This document shows positions 39,497-49,121 of a DNA stretch of 64,000 nt, one piece after another (position 1 is the stretch's first letter; each line of letters starts with the position of its first letter). Below the pieces are notes generated by a model. The model made no database searches. It saw only the letters and a program-made list of their open reading frames with translations, and had not been told where the DNA came from. The stretch covers positions 572,625-636,624 of the forward strand of contig RPFO01000366.1 in the NCBI GenBank assembly GCA_009746045.1. The letters are read 5' to 3'. Origin of the DNA: Mesostigma viride (taxonomy: Eukaryota; Streptophyta; Mesostigmatophyceae; Mesostigmatales; Mesostigmataceae). The position numbers and the translations under genes were made by a program.

Positions 39497-39571
39497 GAGA
39501 GGGTAGGGCATTGGATCGCGGCGGGCGACTGAGGCCGCTGCTGGCTCGCTTAAGGGTGTGATTTCAACGTC

Positions 39572-39904
39572 TCATTTGTTATTATTATGGTGATCATGAA
39601 TAAAGAACCGTCTGCTCATATTGTTTACAAGCAAGTCCATCATCAGGGCGAGCGCCTTGTACACGGCGGCCCACAGTAGGACCGTTTTCATCAACACGTG
39701 CAGGCTCTCGAATCGGTTGTCAATGACCTGCTCGCAGTATTGGGGACTCCTCTGCCACAACTCCGAGGAGGTGGTGGTCATCTCGGCGCATATGTCGTGT
39801 TTGTCCATGTTCTGCCAGAACCCCAGCGAGCCGAACAGGTGCGGGCCTCTGAGGAACAGCTCCCTCAGCGGGCGCCTCACGATGGCGTCGTACAGGAAGG
39901 CCAT
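39572..39904 (-). CDS. small hypothetical protein with hydrophobic segment
   Basis: 110 aa, ATG at 39904 with GTACATATAG directly upstream. The C-terminal half has a likely membrane helix (VLLWAAVYKALALMMDLLV) and the end is a His/Asn-rich tail. Function unknown. Confidence 0.55.
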   Translation of the reverse strand: MAFLYDAIVRRPLRELFLRGPHLFGSLGFWQNMDKHDICAEMTTTSSELWQRSPQYCEQVIDNRFESLHVLMKTVLLWAAVYKALALMMDLLVNNMSRRFFIHDHHNNNK

Positions 39905-39946
39905 CTATATGTACACGGGCGGTCTTTTTTTGAACGCGCTCGATGT

Positions 39947-40504
39947 TCAGTCGAAGCGGACGATGAAACGCCGCACGACCCTCTTCACCTGCGGCCGGAG
40001 GATCACGGCGAGGTCGGAGGCCTTGCACCGATTGCGGCACTTGACGACTTTCCCGTCGCGCACGTGCATCCTCGGCACCTTGTCCTTGCACTTGGGCAGG
40101 TCGGCGCGTATGTCCTCGTGGTGCACCTTGGCGTATTCGACCACGCCATTGTTGATGGCCCACCTGAAGAAGTTCATCTGTCCGGGGGTCGTCACGATCT
40201 CCCTGTCTCCGCGCGCGCTCACCAGCTTCGTCTTGGTCCTCCTCGCGAACGGGTCGAACATTCGCTTGGAGTATACGTCCGTCTGTTCCCTGTAGGCCAT
40301 GTACAGGTTGAAGGGGATGGACGCTCCCTCCATCGGGTACTCGACCTTGTGCGTCTTGGCGTAGTTGGTCACGAGCCACTCGATCACGCGCAGGGAGACG
40401 CCAGACGACCTTTTCTTGCCCTCCGGACATGCGAACTCGTACAGCGTGTCGAAGTTGCCTTCGTTCGTGTAGAAACGCTGCAGAGATCTCTCCAGGAGGT
40501 CCAT
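39947..40504 (-). CDS. conserved NCLDV protein (A494R-like)
   Basis: 185 aa, intact, ATG at 40504. Motifs VIEWLVTNYAKTH, FNLYMAYREQ ... YSKRMFDPFARR and TTPGQMNFFRWAINNGVVEY match, by my recollection, a protein widely conserved in phycodna- and related viruses (PBCV-1 A494R type), whose function is not established and may concern late gene expression. The C-terminal third is basic and Cys-containing (KCRNRCKASD). A good marker that this is an NCLDV sequence. Confidence 0.6.
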   Translation of the reverse strand: MDLLERSLQRFYTNEGNFDTLYEFACPEGKKRSSGVSLRVIEWLVTNYAKTHKVEYPMEGASIPFNLYMAYREQTDVYSKRMFDPFARRTKTKLVSARGDREIVTTPGQMNFFRWAINNGVVEYAKVHHEDIRADLPKCKDKVPRMHVRDGKVVKCRNRCKASDLAVILRPQVKRVVRRFIVRFD

Positions 40505-40902
40505 GTCGTCTGGCCGCGCGACCTTTCTTTGCCGTAAAAGGGAGAAAATTTCCTTGCCGCGTCCGAACTATCCAGGCGCGGACGGGGCGGCTTCCTCGGC
40601 GGTATCGGGTACAAGACAGGTCGGTCGCCCGCCTTTTATACCTCCGTTCGGTCTACCGGGAAGAGCGCGACGGCGCTTCCGTACCTTTTCGGGGAGGGGA
40701 TAGGGGTGGGAAGCCTGACGCCGGGGCGGCTGTGAATGGCCTCCCACCTAATCCGTATCACGGATCGGACATCCGCGTGGAGACTGGGGGGGGCTTGTGG
40801 GATTGCTCCATGTGGTGGGAGGCGGGGCCGACTTTGCACAGACACGTCCCCATGCGTCATACATCGCGGCGACGATAAAAATCGAAGCGTTCGATATGGG
40901 AG
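40505..40902. other. divergent promoter region
   Basis: No supported gene between two divergent starts. TTTTATACC lies near 40635 and GATATG/GATAAAAATCG near 40876-40898. A GC-rich middle has no recognisable repeat. Confidence 0.4.
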
Positions 40903-43231
40903 ATGCCGCCTCGACGAAAGGACATCATAGATCTCACGGACGACGTCGTCGAGTATATGGGGGATACAGACATCATCGATCTCACGGACGACGTCCTCGA
41001 GTCGGGATCCGGCTCGCGAGTTTCGTCTCGTCCAAATTTACGCGACATTGACAGAGCCCGGTATCGCGCCACAGCGGCCCCAGGGTATTTCGGATCGGGG
41101 GCGTCTGTCCGTTCAGGGTCGCGTGCCGGCGGATCCGGGCAGCGTGGAGAACCCGCGTCTTCGAGATCCGCGGGCTCCCCCCCACGCCCATGTCGTCACT
41201 GGCCTACACGCCCGGGTACACCGGCGCGCCTTCAAAAACGAGGACCCCGCCTCCCCTCGGCATGCAGGGGGATGGGGGGTCTCTCGTTTCTCGCTCCTCT
41301 GTGAATTTCCCGGCTCGTCCAGCCAGAGCTGCCTCGGGGGGGTCGAAGTCCGCTTCTTCCCCCACGTCCTCCTTTGGCTCGCCCCCCTCTGACGTCCCCT
41401 CCCCCGGAGCCCGCGCCGTCTCTGCCAGATCGCGAAAATCGCGCTCTTCTTCGCAATCCGTCCGCAGTCGCAGCGTTCGGGGCGGGGGGAGCGAGCGTTC
41501 CCTCGACCGCCGCTGCCGAGGACAAGGCCGCAGACAGCGCCGCTGGCGGCGAACTCGGCGGGGTCCTGGGCCCCAGGGCGGGAGGGCAGCGGGTTCTCGG
41601 AGGGTTTTTTTGACCCTGCCACCAGGCCGCGTCGCTCCCGCCCGGCCCGCCAATCAAGCTTGTCTGGAAACGTGGCCAGCGGGAGTTCGATGTACACGCG
41701 CGCCAACTCCGCGCAAGGACGTGCCAGACGCAAACACGTCGCCCCTGAGGATGACGACCCCGATGACCCCGTGCTCGTCTTCCGCCAGCGCGCGGATGAC
41801 TCTATCCCGTCCGAAGAGCCAGGGTCGGACGCGTACACGAACACCACGGAGACAGATCCGGATCGCGTGGAAGGCGCGGGGGGCGAAGCGGAGGTGACAT
41901 CCGCCAGACCGAGAAAGCGCACAGGGGGGGCGAGCGAGAGAGCCGGCGTCCCGAACCGTGCCCCTCTCAACTTGCAATCCGCCCCTCTCTTTTTGCAACC
42001 CGTCGTTCCATGGAGGGATAGTGATCGGCAGCTGTCCATCGCGCCAGACACGATGAGACGCGTCACCCAGCGGTCGCACGAGGACGTGTTCGACGAGATA
42101 GTGCACCCCCCGCGGCCGGGGGACACCCCGGAAGACCTCGACCGGTGGAGACTGTTCTCGCTCGCAAACTTGGCGCGCGATATATATAAGGGCGGGGTTC
42201 CCGCAAACGAGGCCAGCAAATTGATCGGGGATCGCCGCAGACTTGACCGTATGAGCGAATGGCATCCAGATTACAATAAGCTGAGTCGGAGCGTGAAGCG
42301 CCAGGAGGCGAAACTTCGGTCGCAGTCCGGGGAGGGCCCTAGCAATGTGGAGATCCTGGACCACGACGAGATACCGGACTTGCCAGAACACATCCGGCGG
42401 ATGCTCACCGATCCGACGACGCGGGATCTGATGAGTATCCAAGACGCGATGGCCAGGTACAGAGAAAAGTTGGCTCTGTTTCAGGAGTACGCGAGAAACC
42501 ACCCCAATGACGCCGCGGGTATAAGGGATCGTCGGCGGGCGCTTGACGATGTAGACAGGTTCTTGAGGGAGAGACTCGGGCGCCTCCTCGAGCAGAAGGC
42601 CGACGAGCCCGCCCTCCGCCAAGACAAGTTGATAGAGACCACCCGTGTTCGCCTGCTGAACAAGAAGCTGCGTCCTCAGGAGCGACAGAGGCTGGAGCGG
42701 ACGCTCAAAGAAGCCTTGGCGGTGGCTACCCGGCTAATCATAGAGGACAAGACGCCTAAGTCTTTGACCGACCAGCTCCCGACTCGGAATCTGAAAGATA
42801 TGAAGTTTGAAAAAAATCCCCAAAAGGCGGACGAGGTGGAGCGGGACAGGGAGTCAAAATACGTGCGGAAGTCGGCGGGCAAACCGGTGGAGCCTCAGGA
42901 GCGGTGGTTCACGCGGGGGGCCAGCGAGTCCGGTGCAGGGGCGAGGATGAAGTCGTCGGCGAAGAAGCTGACTCGGGAGGAGCTGACTCGGGACCCCACC
43001 CCGCGGGAGTCAGCACGCGCCAGGCTCCCCCCCGACAGGCTCACACCCCAGGTGTCGGAGAAGGTGGCCGCGAGGATGCGGAAAGCAATGGATGGCTGGA
43101 ACAACCGGGACAAAAAGGATGCGGGTGAGCCGGATGAGGAGGCGCCGGAGGAGGAGACCTCGGAAACTTCCCAGGAGCGACGGCAAAGGGACTACAGGGA
43201 ACGAGCGAAAAAGGGGAAGTGGTACGACTAG
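40903..43231 (+). CDS. Ser-rich protein with two SUMO-interaction-like motifs and coiled coil, frameshifted
   Basis: ATG at 40903. The N-terminus has KDIIDLTDDVVEYMGDTD and a second DIIDLTDDVLE 16 residues on: two SUMO-interaction-like cores followed by acids. The next 240 residues are Ser/Arg/Pro-rich low complexity, spread over three frames by breaks in C and G runs (about 41180, 41510 and 41610). From 41660 the frame is continuous to 43231 (523 aa) and encodes a helical protein with LRPQERQRLERTLKEAL and a basic end. I read it as one large phosphoprotein-like gene; the 41660 start would also give an intact protein. Confidence 0.5.
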
Positions 43232-43259
43232 AGTGCGCCTCCATGAGTACGACTGGCTT

Positions 43260-43529
43260 CTACGAGGCCCTGACCACGTCCGCCATCTCGCGGACGGCCT
43301 CCTCGACGAGGGCCTTGTAGCACGGGTGGTCCTTGTCGTCGAAGGAGTAGTACATCCGCCACAACTCCTCCGCCTTCTGCCCCGTCCTGCCCTCCCTGTA
43401 GGCTCGGGCGACCTCTTTGGTAATCGCCAGGGTCTCGGTGATGGCGGAGTCGAAGAGGTCGCATGCGGCGATGCCCCCTCGCTCGTACTTGGTCTTGATG
43501 ACTCGCCCGACCAACGCGACGGTGGCCAT
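43260..43529 (-). CDS. small helical hypothetical protein
   Basis: 89 aa from the ATG at 43529: MATVALVGRVIKTKYERGGI, then a helical region with LAITKEVARAYREGR and YYSFDDKDHPCYKALVEEAV. No domain recognised. Tail-to-tail with the gene ending at 43231. Confidence 0.55.
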   Translation of the reverse strand: MATVALVGRVIKTKYERGGIAACDLFDSAITETLAITKEVARAYREGRTGQKAEELWRMYYSFDDKDHPCYKALVEEAVREMADVVRAS

Positions 43530-43623
43530 GAGGATGTACCTGGTGCACACAAAAAAAGGCGGCCCGTAGCGCGCTTAAAGAGACGAAATCTTTTCGGATT
43601 AAAGATTGAAAGAGGACCGTCGG

Positions 43624-44463
43624 ATGGACGGCGCGTGGATGATCCGCCGTGCGTCGGCCCGCGAGCAGAACGACGTGCTGAAGGCGGTGACGGCGACGTG
43701 CCGCTCCAACGACCTCCCGCGCCCGACAATCCACCGTGTCGCGGACACCGCGCACCTGGTGGGGGAGATGGTGGGAGACAGGTACTGGGCGTGCGACTTT
43801 ACGCGCGGGGTCCACTGCCTGCTGTCCCTGGTGCGCGTCCGCGGGGGGCGCACGGTGTGTGCGATGGTGCATTGGGACAAGTCGGTGTACATCGTCCGCA
43901 TGCCCCCTTTCAAGGTGCGCCTGTTCAGAGGCACGGTGTTGCAGGGGGTGCTCGGGTTCGACGGGGGGAAGACGACCTTCTTCGCCCACGACTGTTTGGC
44001 GTTCGCTAGGAAGTCGATGCTATCCCTGCCGTTCGAGGCACGCATGGAGAAGGCGCGGGAAACCGCGGGCATGAGCTTTCCTAGTCACTCCTCTCCCTAC
44101 AGCAACGTGTTCATTCGCTGTGTTTCCTACCTACCTAGTGACACGATCAGCACATGCAGTCCAAATACTCTTTTTATTCCCAATTCGGCAATAATTACAA
44201 ATCAATACAAACACGGGGAGGTCACGCTGGCTCTGCTCGGTCAGCCCCACTTGGTCACAGAGTTCGGCAGCCTATGCACTCCTATGCACGCTACCTCCCC
44301 TTCCTGTACATCAGGCGGTCCACCTTCTGAGCCAATCTCAGCACCGGCACTTTTGCGTCGCCCGCCACGACTTTCCCCCTCCCCGCCTCCGCCGCGCAGG
44401 ACTGAACGGCCGCGGACGGCGATGGGAACAAGACCGAGCGGAGCGCCGGTGTTATTTGCGTAG
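43624..44463 (+). CDS. capping-enzyme guanylyltransferase-like protein, active site apparently lost
   Basis: ATG at 43624. Residues 50-150 resemble the nucleotidyltransferase fold of mRNA capping enzymes: WACDFTRGVHCLLSL sits where motif I (KTDGVR) is expected, LFRGTVLQGVL where motif III (LDGE) is expected, and FFAHDCLAF plus SLPFEARMEKAR like motif IIIa and its following helix. Both the nucleophilic Lys and the acidic residues are replaced, so catalysis is unlikely. After about 44075 the sequence turns AT-rich and non-globular, so the C-terminus (motifs IV-V and OB fold) is missing or frameshifted. Assignment rests on motif spacing. Confidence 0.45.
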   Translation: MDGAWMIRRASAREQNDVLKAVTATCRSNDLPRPTIHRVADTAHLVGEMVGDRYWACDFTRGVHCLLSLVRVRGGRTVCAMVHWDKSVYIVRMPPFKVRLFRGTVLQGVLGFDGGKTTFFAHDCLAFARKSMLSLPFEARMEKARETAGMSFPSHSSPYSNVFIRCVSYLPSDTISTCSPNTLFIPNSAIITNQYKHGEVTLALLGQPHLVTEFGSLCTPMHATSPSCTSGGPPSEPISAPALLRRPPRLSPSPPPPRRTERPRTAMGTRPSGAPVLFA

Positions 44464-45759
44464 GCTCGGACCTGTACCCCCTGCAGTCCTCGTCAAAGCA
44501 GCGCTGCCTCACGCCGTCCGGGGATATCGTGAACCACACGTTATTGTGGGCGTGCTCCCCCCTTTGTTGCCGCACGTCCGGTACTTGGTCCACGCCGAGT
44601 ACATGGAGCCGCTCACGAAAACGTTCGTGACGGGGGCCGCCTTCGCCATCAGGTGCACCGCGTCACGCGCGGCCCCCCACCGCGGGGAGGAGGGCTGCAC
44701 GCAATCTCCGTGCTGCTTGTGGAACCCCAGCCGTTGCGCGTCCCGCTCGGCCTGTTCTGTCTTCAGTTTCGCGGGCTTGGCCTTGCGCTTCCCCTTGTCC
44801 TTCTCGGCCGAGGTCACGCACGTGGCCGGGTCGTAGGATGCCGGCGGAGTGATTACCAGGCGCGGGACCTCCTGCTCGACGTACAGGCGCACGGAGGTCA
44901 ACTTGAGGAACTTCAGGGGGTCCTCCTTCACGTCCTCGTCCGTGAACTCCTGCTCCACCTCGCCATCGCCGCCCACGATGCCCCAGGGGTGGTAGGCGCG
45001 CTTGTCGTAAATCCGAGTGCGCTCGCACAGCTCGCACCCTTTGAACAGCCTCGACTTGGTCAGGCAGAACTCGCACCGGCCGCAGCGCGCGTCCGGCCCG
45101 CTCAACTTCTCGCAGTTGTTCTCGTCGAGCTTGTGGATCTTCTTCATGCACGGCACGCAGCGCTCGCACTTCCAGCTCCACAGGATGCGGATCCCGTTGT
45201 CCAGCAGCACGGTCTTGTCGACCACGGCGCTCCACGGGTTCTCTGGGGGGCGCTCCCCTAGCTCCGCCTGCAGCTTCTCCACGATGATGGATCGGAGGAG
45301 GAGGGCGGCGTCCCTGTCGACGGGCACGTAGGGGAAGTGCACGTGAAATCCGGTCTTCACCCCGTCCTTCCGGTCCTTGGGTGGTGCGCGACAGACCACC
45401 ATCGTGTGGTCCAGGGTGAGGTCGCGGTCCTGGAACCGCGCGCACGCGGCCAGCACCTCCTGGACCCTCGGCAGCCACTGGTGGATGACCACGTCCCCCA
45501 TGTCCTTCTCGTCGACGCAGTCCAGATCGAGGAAGAAGGGGAACGGCCCGTCCCGCGGCTTCTGCTCGACGACGAGGTTCTTTCCGTCCTTGCCGTCCTT
45601 GGCGACCTTTTCGTAGAAGTAGTGCAGGTTCTCGGCGTCCATGGCCACGCGGCCGCCCCGGAACCCGTCCAGCAGCAGGTGGGTGTACTCATCCGTCTTG
45701 CCGACAAACAAGTCCTTCTGGACCAGCCAGCGCGTGGCGGCAGAGTAGGGATCCCCCAT
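44291..45759 (-). CDS. archaeo-eukaryotic primase of NCLDV type, one frameshift
   Basis: ATG at 45759. FFLDLDCVD (about residues 73-81) gives the catalytic D-x-D, GFHVHFPYVP (about 139) the His motif, and DNGIRILWSW (about 190) a third conserved segment. Cys clusters (CERCVPC; CGRCEFC; CELCERT) form zinc sites. Near 44557 six G break the frame; one more joins TCGNKGG to EHAHNNVWF...CFDEDC, the typical C-terminal zinc region, ending at 44291. It makes RNA/DNA primers for viral replication. In mimiviruses and others this domain is fused to the D5 helicase; here it is a separate gene 7 kb away. Confidence 0.75.
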
Positions 45760-45862
45760 CACCGTCTACCTCGACGTAGGCCTGTCGGAAGGGGAAGAGA
45801 CAGGTCACGAGAGACCAGAAGGACACGAAGACAGTCAGCGACAGGACGAGCGAGGGGTCCAT
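45689..45862 (-). CDS. small single-helix membrane ORF
   Basis: 57 aa from the ATG at 45862: MDPSLVLSLTVFVSFWSLVT with LFPF, a clear hydrophobic helix, then a polar tail that overlaps the start of the primase gene in another frame. Size and layout resemble small viral membrane proteins, but the tail may be chance. Confidence 0.35.
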   Translation of the reverse strand: MDPSLVLSLTVFVSFWSLVTCLFPFRQAYVEVDGDGGSLLCRHALAGPEGLVCRQDG

Positions 45863-45944
45863 CGCAATCAAGGGCGAGAAATAAATTGCGCCGTTTTACG
45901 TGCGCTCGGGGGCAGACAGGCACAAAAAAAAAACTACTACAAAG

Positions 45945-46715
45945 ATGAGCCACAAGGAGATGCACCCCCACCCCATTCTGACGGATATCAAGACGGACGG
46001 GGGCAGCTCTGACGTCACGCCGGCCAGCTCCCCCAAGTACGACATGACGAAGCTCACTACGAACCTGGAGAACGCCCACGACATGGGCATCTACAAGTAC
46101 GTGATCCGCGACAAGGAGACAAACTCCGAGTGGACGCGCGACATGGAGGAGCTGGTGTACGGATGGGGCCAGAAGGGGGTCGGGTTTCGCCACATGCACG
46201 ACATGGCGTCACGCTACTTCCGCAGCTGGTCTCAGGGGTTGGGCATTCCGGCGATCATCCTGTCCACGGTGGCCGGCACCGCCTCTCTTTCGAAGGTGGC
46301 ATCCGGCAGCCATTACGGCGACACGGCGGCCATCGCTATCGGCGTGGTCAGCATGGTGGTGTCGGCGCTGACCGGCGTCCAGAACTTCATGCAGTTCACA
46401 AGACGGTCCGAGCAGCACAAGCAGATGTCGAACCGATTCGGGTCCTTCTTCCGGGAGATCGATTGCGAGCTGACCAAGCCCCGGGCCCACCGTCAGAATG
46501 CGTTCGAGTTCATCCAGGTCTGCCGGCTGACGCTCGACAACCTTTTGGCGCAAGGCCCGGACATGCCCGAGTTCATAGCGCAGAGGTACAGGCGCAAGGT
46601 GAGGGAAACGGGCGAGGGGTCGGAGTCTGGCGACGGGCCGGGGAAGGTGGTCGTGAGCGTGAAGAGGGATCGCGAGGCCCACGCTGTGGTGCGCATAATG
46701 GGGGCGGCGGGATAA
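45945..46715 (+). CDS. SLATT-like two-helix membrane protein
   Basis: 256 aa, ATG at 45945 after an A9 run. After an acidic N-terminus comes GVGFRHMHDMASRYFRSW, then two hydrophobic helices (GIPAIILSTVAGTASL about 98-113; IAIGVVSMVVSALTGVQNF about 129-147), then QFTRRSEQHKQMSNRFGSFF and REIDCEL. This matches the plan of SLATT proteins, two-helix effectors linked to nucleotide-signal conflict systems in bacteria and also found in giant viruses. No nucleotidyltransferase partner is adjacent. Pore formation or a virion membrane role is inferred. Confidence 0.6.
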   Translation: MSHKEMHPHPILTDIKTDGGSSDVTPASSPKYDMTKLTTNLENAHDMGIYKYVIRDKETNSEWTRDMEELVYGWGQKGVGFRHMHDMASRYFRSWSQGLGIPAIILSTVAGTASLSKVASGSHYGDTAAIAIGVVSMVVSALTGVQNFMQFTRRSEQHKQMSNRFGSFFREIDCELTKPRAHRQNAFEFIQVCRLTLDNLLAQGPDMPEFIAQRYRRKVRETGEGSESGDGPGKVVVSVKRDREAHAVVRIMGAAG

Positions 46716-46741
46716 AATTCTCGTCTAATAGCAACCTGACG

Positions 46742-46963
46742 ATGGACACGTTGCCGTCTCTCCTGGTCTTCTTCGCGGCGTCCTACCTGCTCCTGCGCGC
46801 GAAACCCGCGTGCATGTTCGAGCCGGACGGGCGCCCCATGAAGTTCGGGGTCGGCGCGCGGCAGACGCTCACGCCGTTCTGGCTGGTGGCGCTCGTGCTG
46901 GGGCTGTACGTCCCGTCGGCCCTGCTTCCAGCCAGGGGCGGGTACCGCGGCTACGGGTGGTAA
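46742..46963 (+). CDS. small two-helix membrane protein conserved in large DNA viruses
   Basis: 73 aa from 46742. TM segments SLLVFFAASYLLLRA and PFWLVALVLGLYVPSALL flank a short loop, ACMFEPDGRPMKFGVGARQT. The loop plus W in the second helix resembles a small NCLDV membrane protein (KP......G..K.FG...T..P.W). Likely a virion membrane protein; starts 27 bases after the SLATT-like gene. Confidence 0.55.
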   Translation: MDTLPSLLVFFAASYLLLRAKPACMFEPDGRPMKFGVGARQTLTPFWLVALVLGLYVPSALLPARGGYRGYGW

Positions 46964-47025
46964 AAAGAAATCTCGGCGACTGGTAACTCTCTCTCGCACA
47001 CGCCCGAAGTCCGTTGCACCCTATC

Positions 47026-47289
47026 ATGGACAACCGCAACACCCACCCCAAGGATGACAGCAGCACATGCGCGCCAGGGAAGGGATGCGACGATGGATGC
47101 GAGGGCTGCGACACGTGTCGCCCCCTTGCTGACTTGCCGGACCATTTTCAGTGCCAGTACAGAGACGAGCTGCTGAATCTCTACCTGACGCTGAAGGAGC
47201 AGTGCGCGGCGTACGGTTACCCGCTGCTTCAAGACTTGACGTTCGCGGCCTTCGAGGACTTCGCGTTGTCCCACTCGAGGTTGGGCTGA
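47026..47289 (+). CDS. small cysteine-rich protein
   Basis: 87 aa from the ATG at 47026. The N-terminal third has CAPGKGCDDGCEGCDTC; the rest is a helical segment (DELLNLYLTLKEQCAAYGYP). Possibly zinc-binding or disulphide-bonded. No family recognised. Confidence 0.5.
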   Translation: MDNRNTHPKDDSSTCAPGKGCDDGCEGCDTCRPLADLPDHFQCQYRDELLNLYLTLKEQCAAYGYPLLQDLTFAAFEDFALSHSRLG

Positions 47290-47304
47290 GAGCCCCGCCC
47301 GCTC

Positions 47305-47562
47305 CTAAAAAGGCCTCAAATGCCTTCTGCCCCCTCCTTTGGATGGCGTGCATCGGGAGGCGGAGGGGGGACTGTCTCTGTCTCTCATTCGGACGAGCTC
47401 TCCCAAGGCGCGCTCGGCGCCCTCTTCTACCCCATACGCGCCCGTCTGCAAATCGCGGATGATCCCGGAGCAGAAGGACATCCTGTCATTCTCGGGCATG
47501 TGCATCATGGCCTTCATGATCTTATGGAATTGACACCTGGTGATGGCATGACGAACGGTCAT
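47305..47562 (-). CDS. small hypothetical protein
   Basis: 85 aa from the ATG at 47562, with MTVRHAITRCQFHKIMKAMM and helical EEGAERALGELVRMRD; Pro/Arg-rich tail. No domain recognised. Confidence 0.45.
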   Translation of the reverse strand: MTVRHAITRCQFHKIMKAMMHMPENDRMSFCSGIIRDLQTGAYGVEEGAERALGELVRMRDRDSPPSASRCTPSKGGGRRHLRPF

Positions 47563-47602
47563 GTGTCTTATAAATTAATTGAGAAATGAATTCACCCTTC
47601 CA

Positions 47603-48424
47603 TCAAGAGATCCCACTGTCCATCACCGCTGGCCTCTCTATAAACGGGAAGGGGGGGTCGATAGTGACCTCCACGACCCGGCGCTTTTTCCTCCCATTGG
47701 CCGCGTCCTCCTCGCACTCGTCCCCCGACGAGGAGCTGCTGCAGAAGACCCCCTTCTTGTGCAGGTACTGCAGCCCCCCGTTCTCGGTAGCCTCTACCCA
47801 CACGTCCCTGAACTTCTGCATGAGAGGCAGCTTCTGGCGGAACCAGTTTCGGTCCCGCTTGACCTCCAGGATGTCCATCTCCATCTCCGCCCAGGTGCTG
47901 GACGGGCGGAACTGCACGAAATGGCACATCTCCAGGTTGACGATCTCCAAAAGCACCTGGACCTGGGGGAGGTAGTAGGAGGGTATTTCGTGCTTGATGT
48001 CCCGCTTGATGGGGCACTTGATCTCCACCAGGACGCCGTCGGTGGTGATGCGATCCGGGCTCCCCCCGAGCCACGGGTGCAAGGGATGGGGTATGAGGCC
48101 GAATTGGAGGCACTTCTTCCCCGTCCTGCGCGCGTACTCCTGCGCGGCCACATCCTCGTTCTCGTTCCCGTGTCGAGTGGCCGCGTTGCCCTGGAACACG
48201 TACTTGTCATCCCCCAGCTTCTTCCGGAGAAGTTTGTCGACGCTTTGATACGGATTCGCTCCTATCGCGGCTGCCACGTCGGACGCGGTCAACATCCGGT
48301 CACGTATCGCGAACCACTCGGGCGAGTGCTGGGGCGCCGTCTTCATGTTCAGCAGGCCTCTGACTACGGGGTGGACGTACTCCTCGCCCGCCTGCTCCGT
48401 CGGTGTCTCAACGAGTTCTGCCAT
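47603..48424 (-). CDS. YqaJ-type viral exonuclease (recombinase)
   Basis: 273 aa, intact. HSPEWFAIRDRMLTASDVAA near the N-terminus, GNENEDVA, GGSPDR (about 120) with VEIKCP (about 134) and YYLPQVQVLLEI are the ordered motifs of the lambda-exonuclease/YqaJ family, a PD-(D/E)XK fold. It digests one strand of DNA to prepare ends for annealing, supporting recombination-dependent replication or packaging. Next to the resolvase gene on the same strand, a sensible functional pair. Confidence 0.85.
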   Translation of the reverse strand: MAELVETPTEQAGEEYVHPVVRGLLNMKTAPQHSPEWFAIRDRMLTASDVAAAIGANPYQSVDKLLRKKLGDDKYVFQGNAATRHGNENEDVAAQEYARRTGKKCLQFGLIPHPLHPWLGGSPDRITTDGVLVEIKCPIKRDIKHEIPSYYLPQVQVLLEIVNLEMCHFVQFRPSSTWAEMEMDILEVKRDRNWFRQKLPLMQKFRDVWVEATENGGLQYLHKKGVFCSSSSSGDECEEDAANGRKKRRVVEVTIDPPFPFIERPAVMDSGIS

Positions 48425-48485
48425 CTGGCCGCGCGTCCCATTTGCATACAGGGAGGGGATTTTTTTGGCGACCGGCTAGCCGCAC

Positions 48486-49088
48486 TCAGACATCCACAGA
48501 CACGGGCTTTCGGGCGCCGCCCCAGTGCTCGTGCAGGGCCACCAGGGCGTGCAGGAGGGCGTCGGCGGCGTCGTCCTTCTTGGTGAGGGCGTGGAAGTAC
48601 TCGACGAACACGGGGTACTTCTCCAGGATCTTGAGGGTGTGCTCGATGGCCATCTTCTTGTTCCTCCTGTACGAGTTCTGAATGGAGCAGGCGATCGGGG
48701 GGCCCGAGTACACGCTCAGCTTCTTCAGCGGGGACGAGAACTCGACCACCATGGGCTTCATCAGGTCGCTGACCACCGGGCGCAGGACCAGATGGCTCTC
48801 GAAGAAGACCTGCAGGGCGTGGCTCATCACCTTCATCTTCACGTTGGTCTTCGTCTGCCTCTCGATGATGACCTTGTCCGCGCACCCGAGCACGTCGATG
48901 CGTTTCAGGAGCTCCCCCGGCAGCTTCCTGCACGCCTCGTCCAGGGACCGCGCGTTCAGGTCGATCACTTCCCAGCCCAGGATCTCGAAGGGGAGGCCTT
49001 TGGCGTACTCGTTCCCGTCCCCGTCGGTCAGCTTGACGACGCAGTAGGCCAGGTTGGCGATCCCCACGTCAAAGCTGAGCACAATCAT
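48486..49088 (-). CDS. RuvC-like Holliday junction resolvase (poxvirus A22 type)
   Basis: 200 aa from the ATG at 49088. IVLSFDVGIANLAYC gives the first acidic residue, VIIERQTKTNVKMK (about 72) the Glu, and KKDDAADALLHAL (about 175) the final acids of the RuvC/RNase H fold; VEFSSPLKKL is typical of the NCLDV family. It resolves branched replication intermediates and concatemers. The upstream GTG/other starts add unlike sequence, so the ATG is preferred. It lies 61 bases upstream of the YqaJ-type gene on the same strand. Confidence 0.9.
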   Translation of the reverse strand: MIVLSFDVGIANLAYCVVKLTDGDGNEYAKGLPFEILGWEVIDLNARSLDEACRKLPGELLKRIDVLGCADKVIIERQTKTNVKMKVMSHALQVFFESHLVLRPVVSDLMKPMVVEFSSPLKKLSVYSGPPIACSIQNSYRRNKKMAIEHTLKILEKYPVFVEYFHALTKKDDAADALLHALVALHEHWGGARKPVSVDV

Positions 49089-49121
49089 GGACGGCAATTT
49101 AATATTATGGGGTAATATAAA

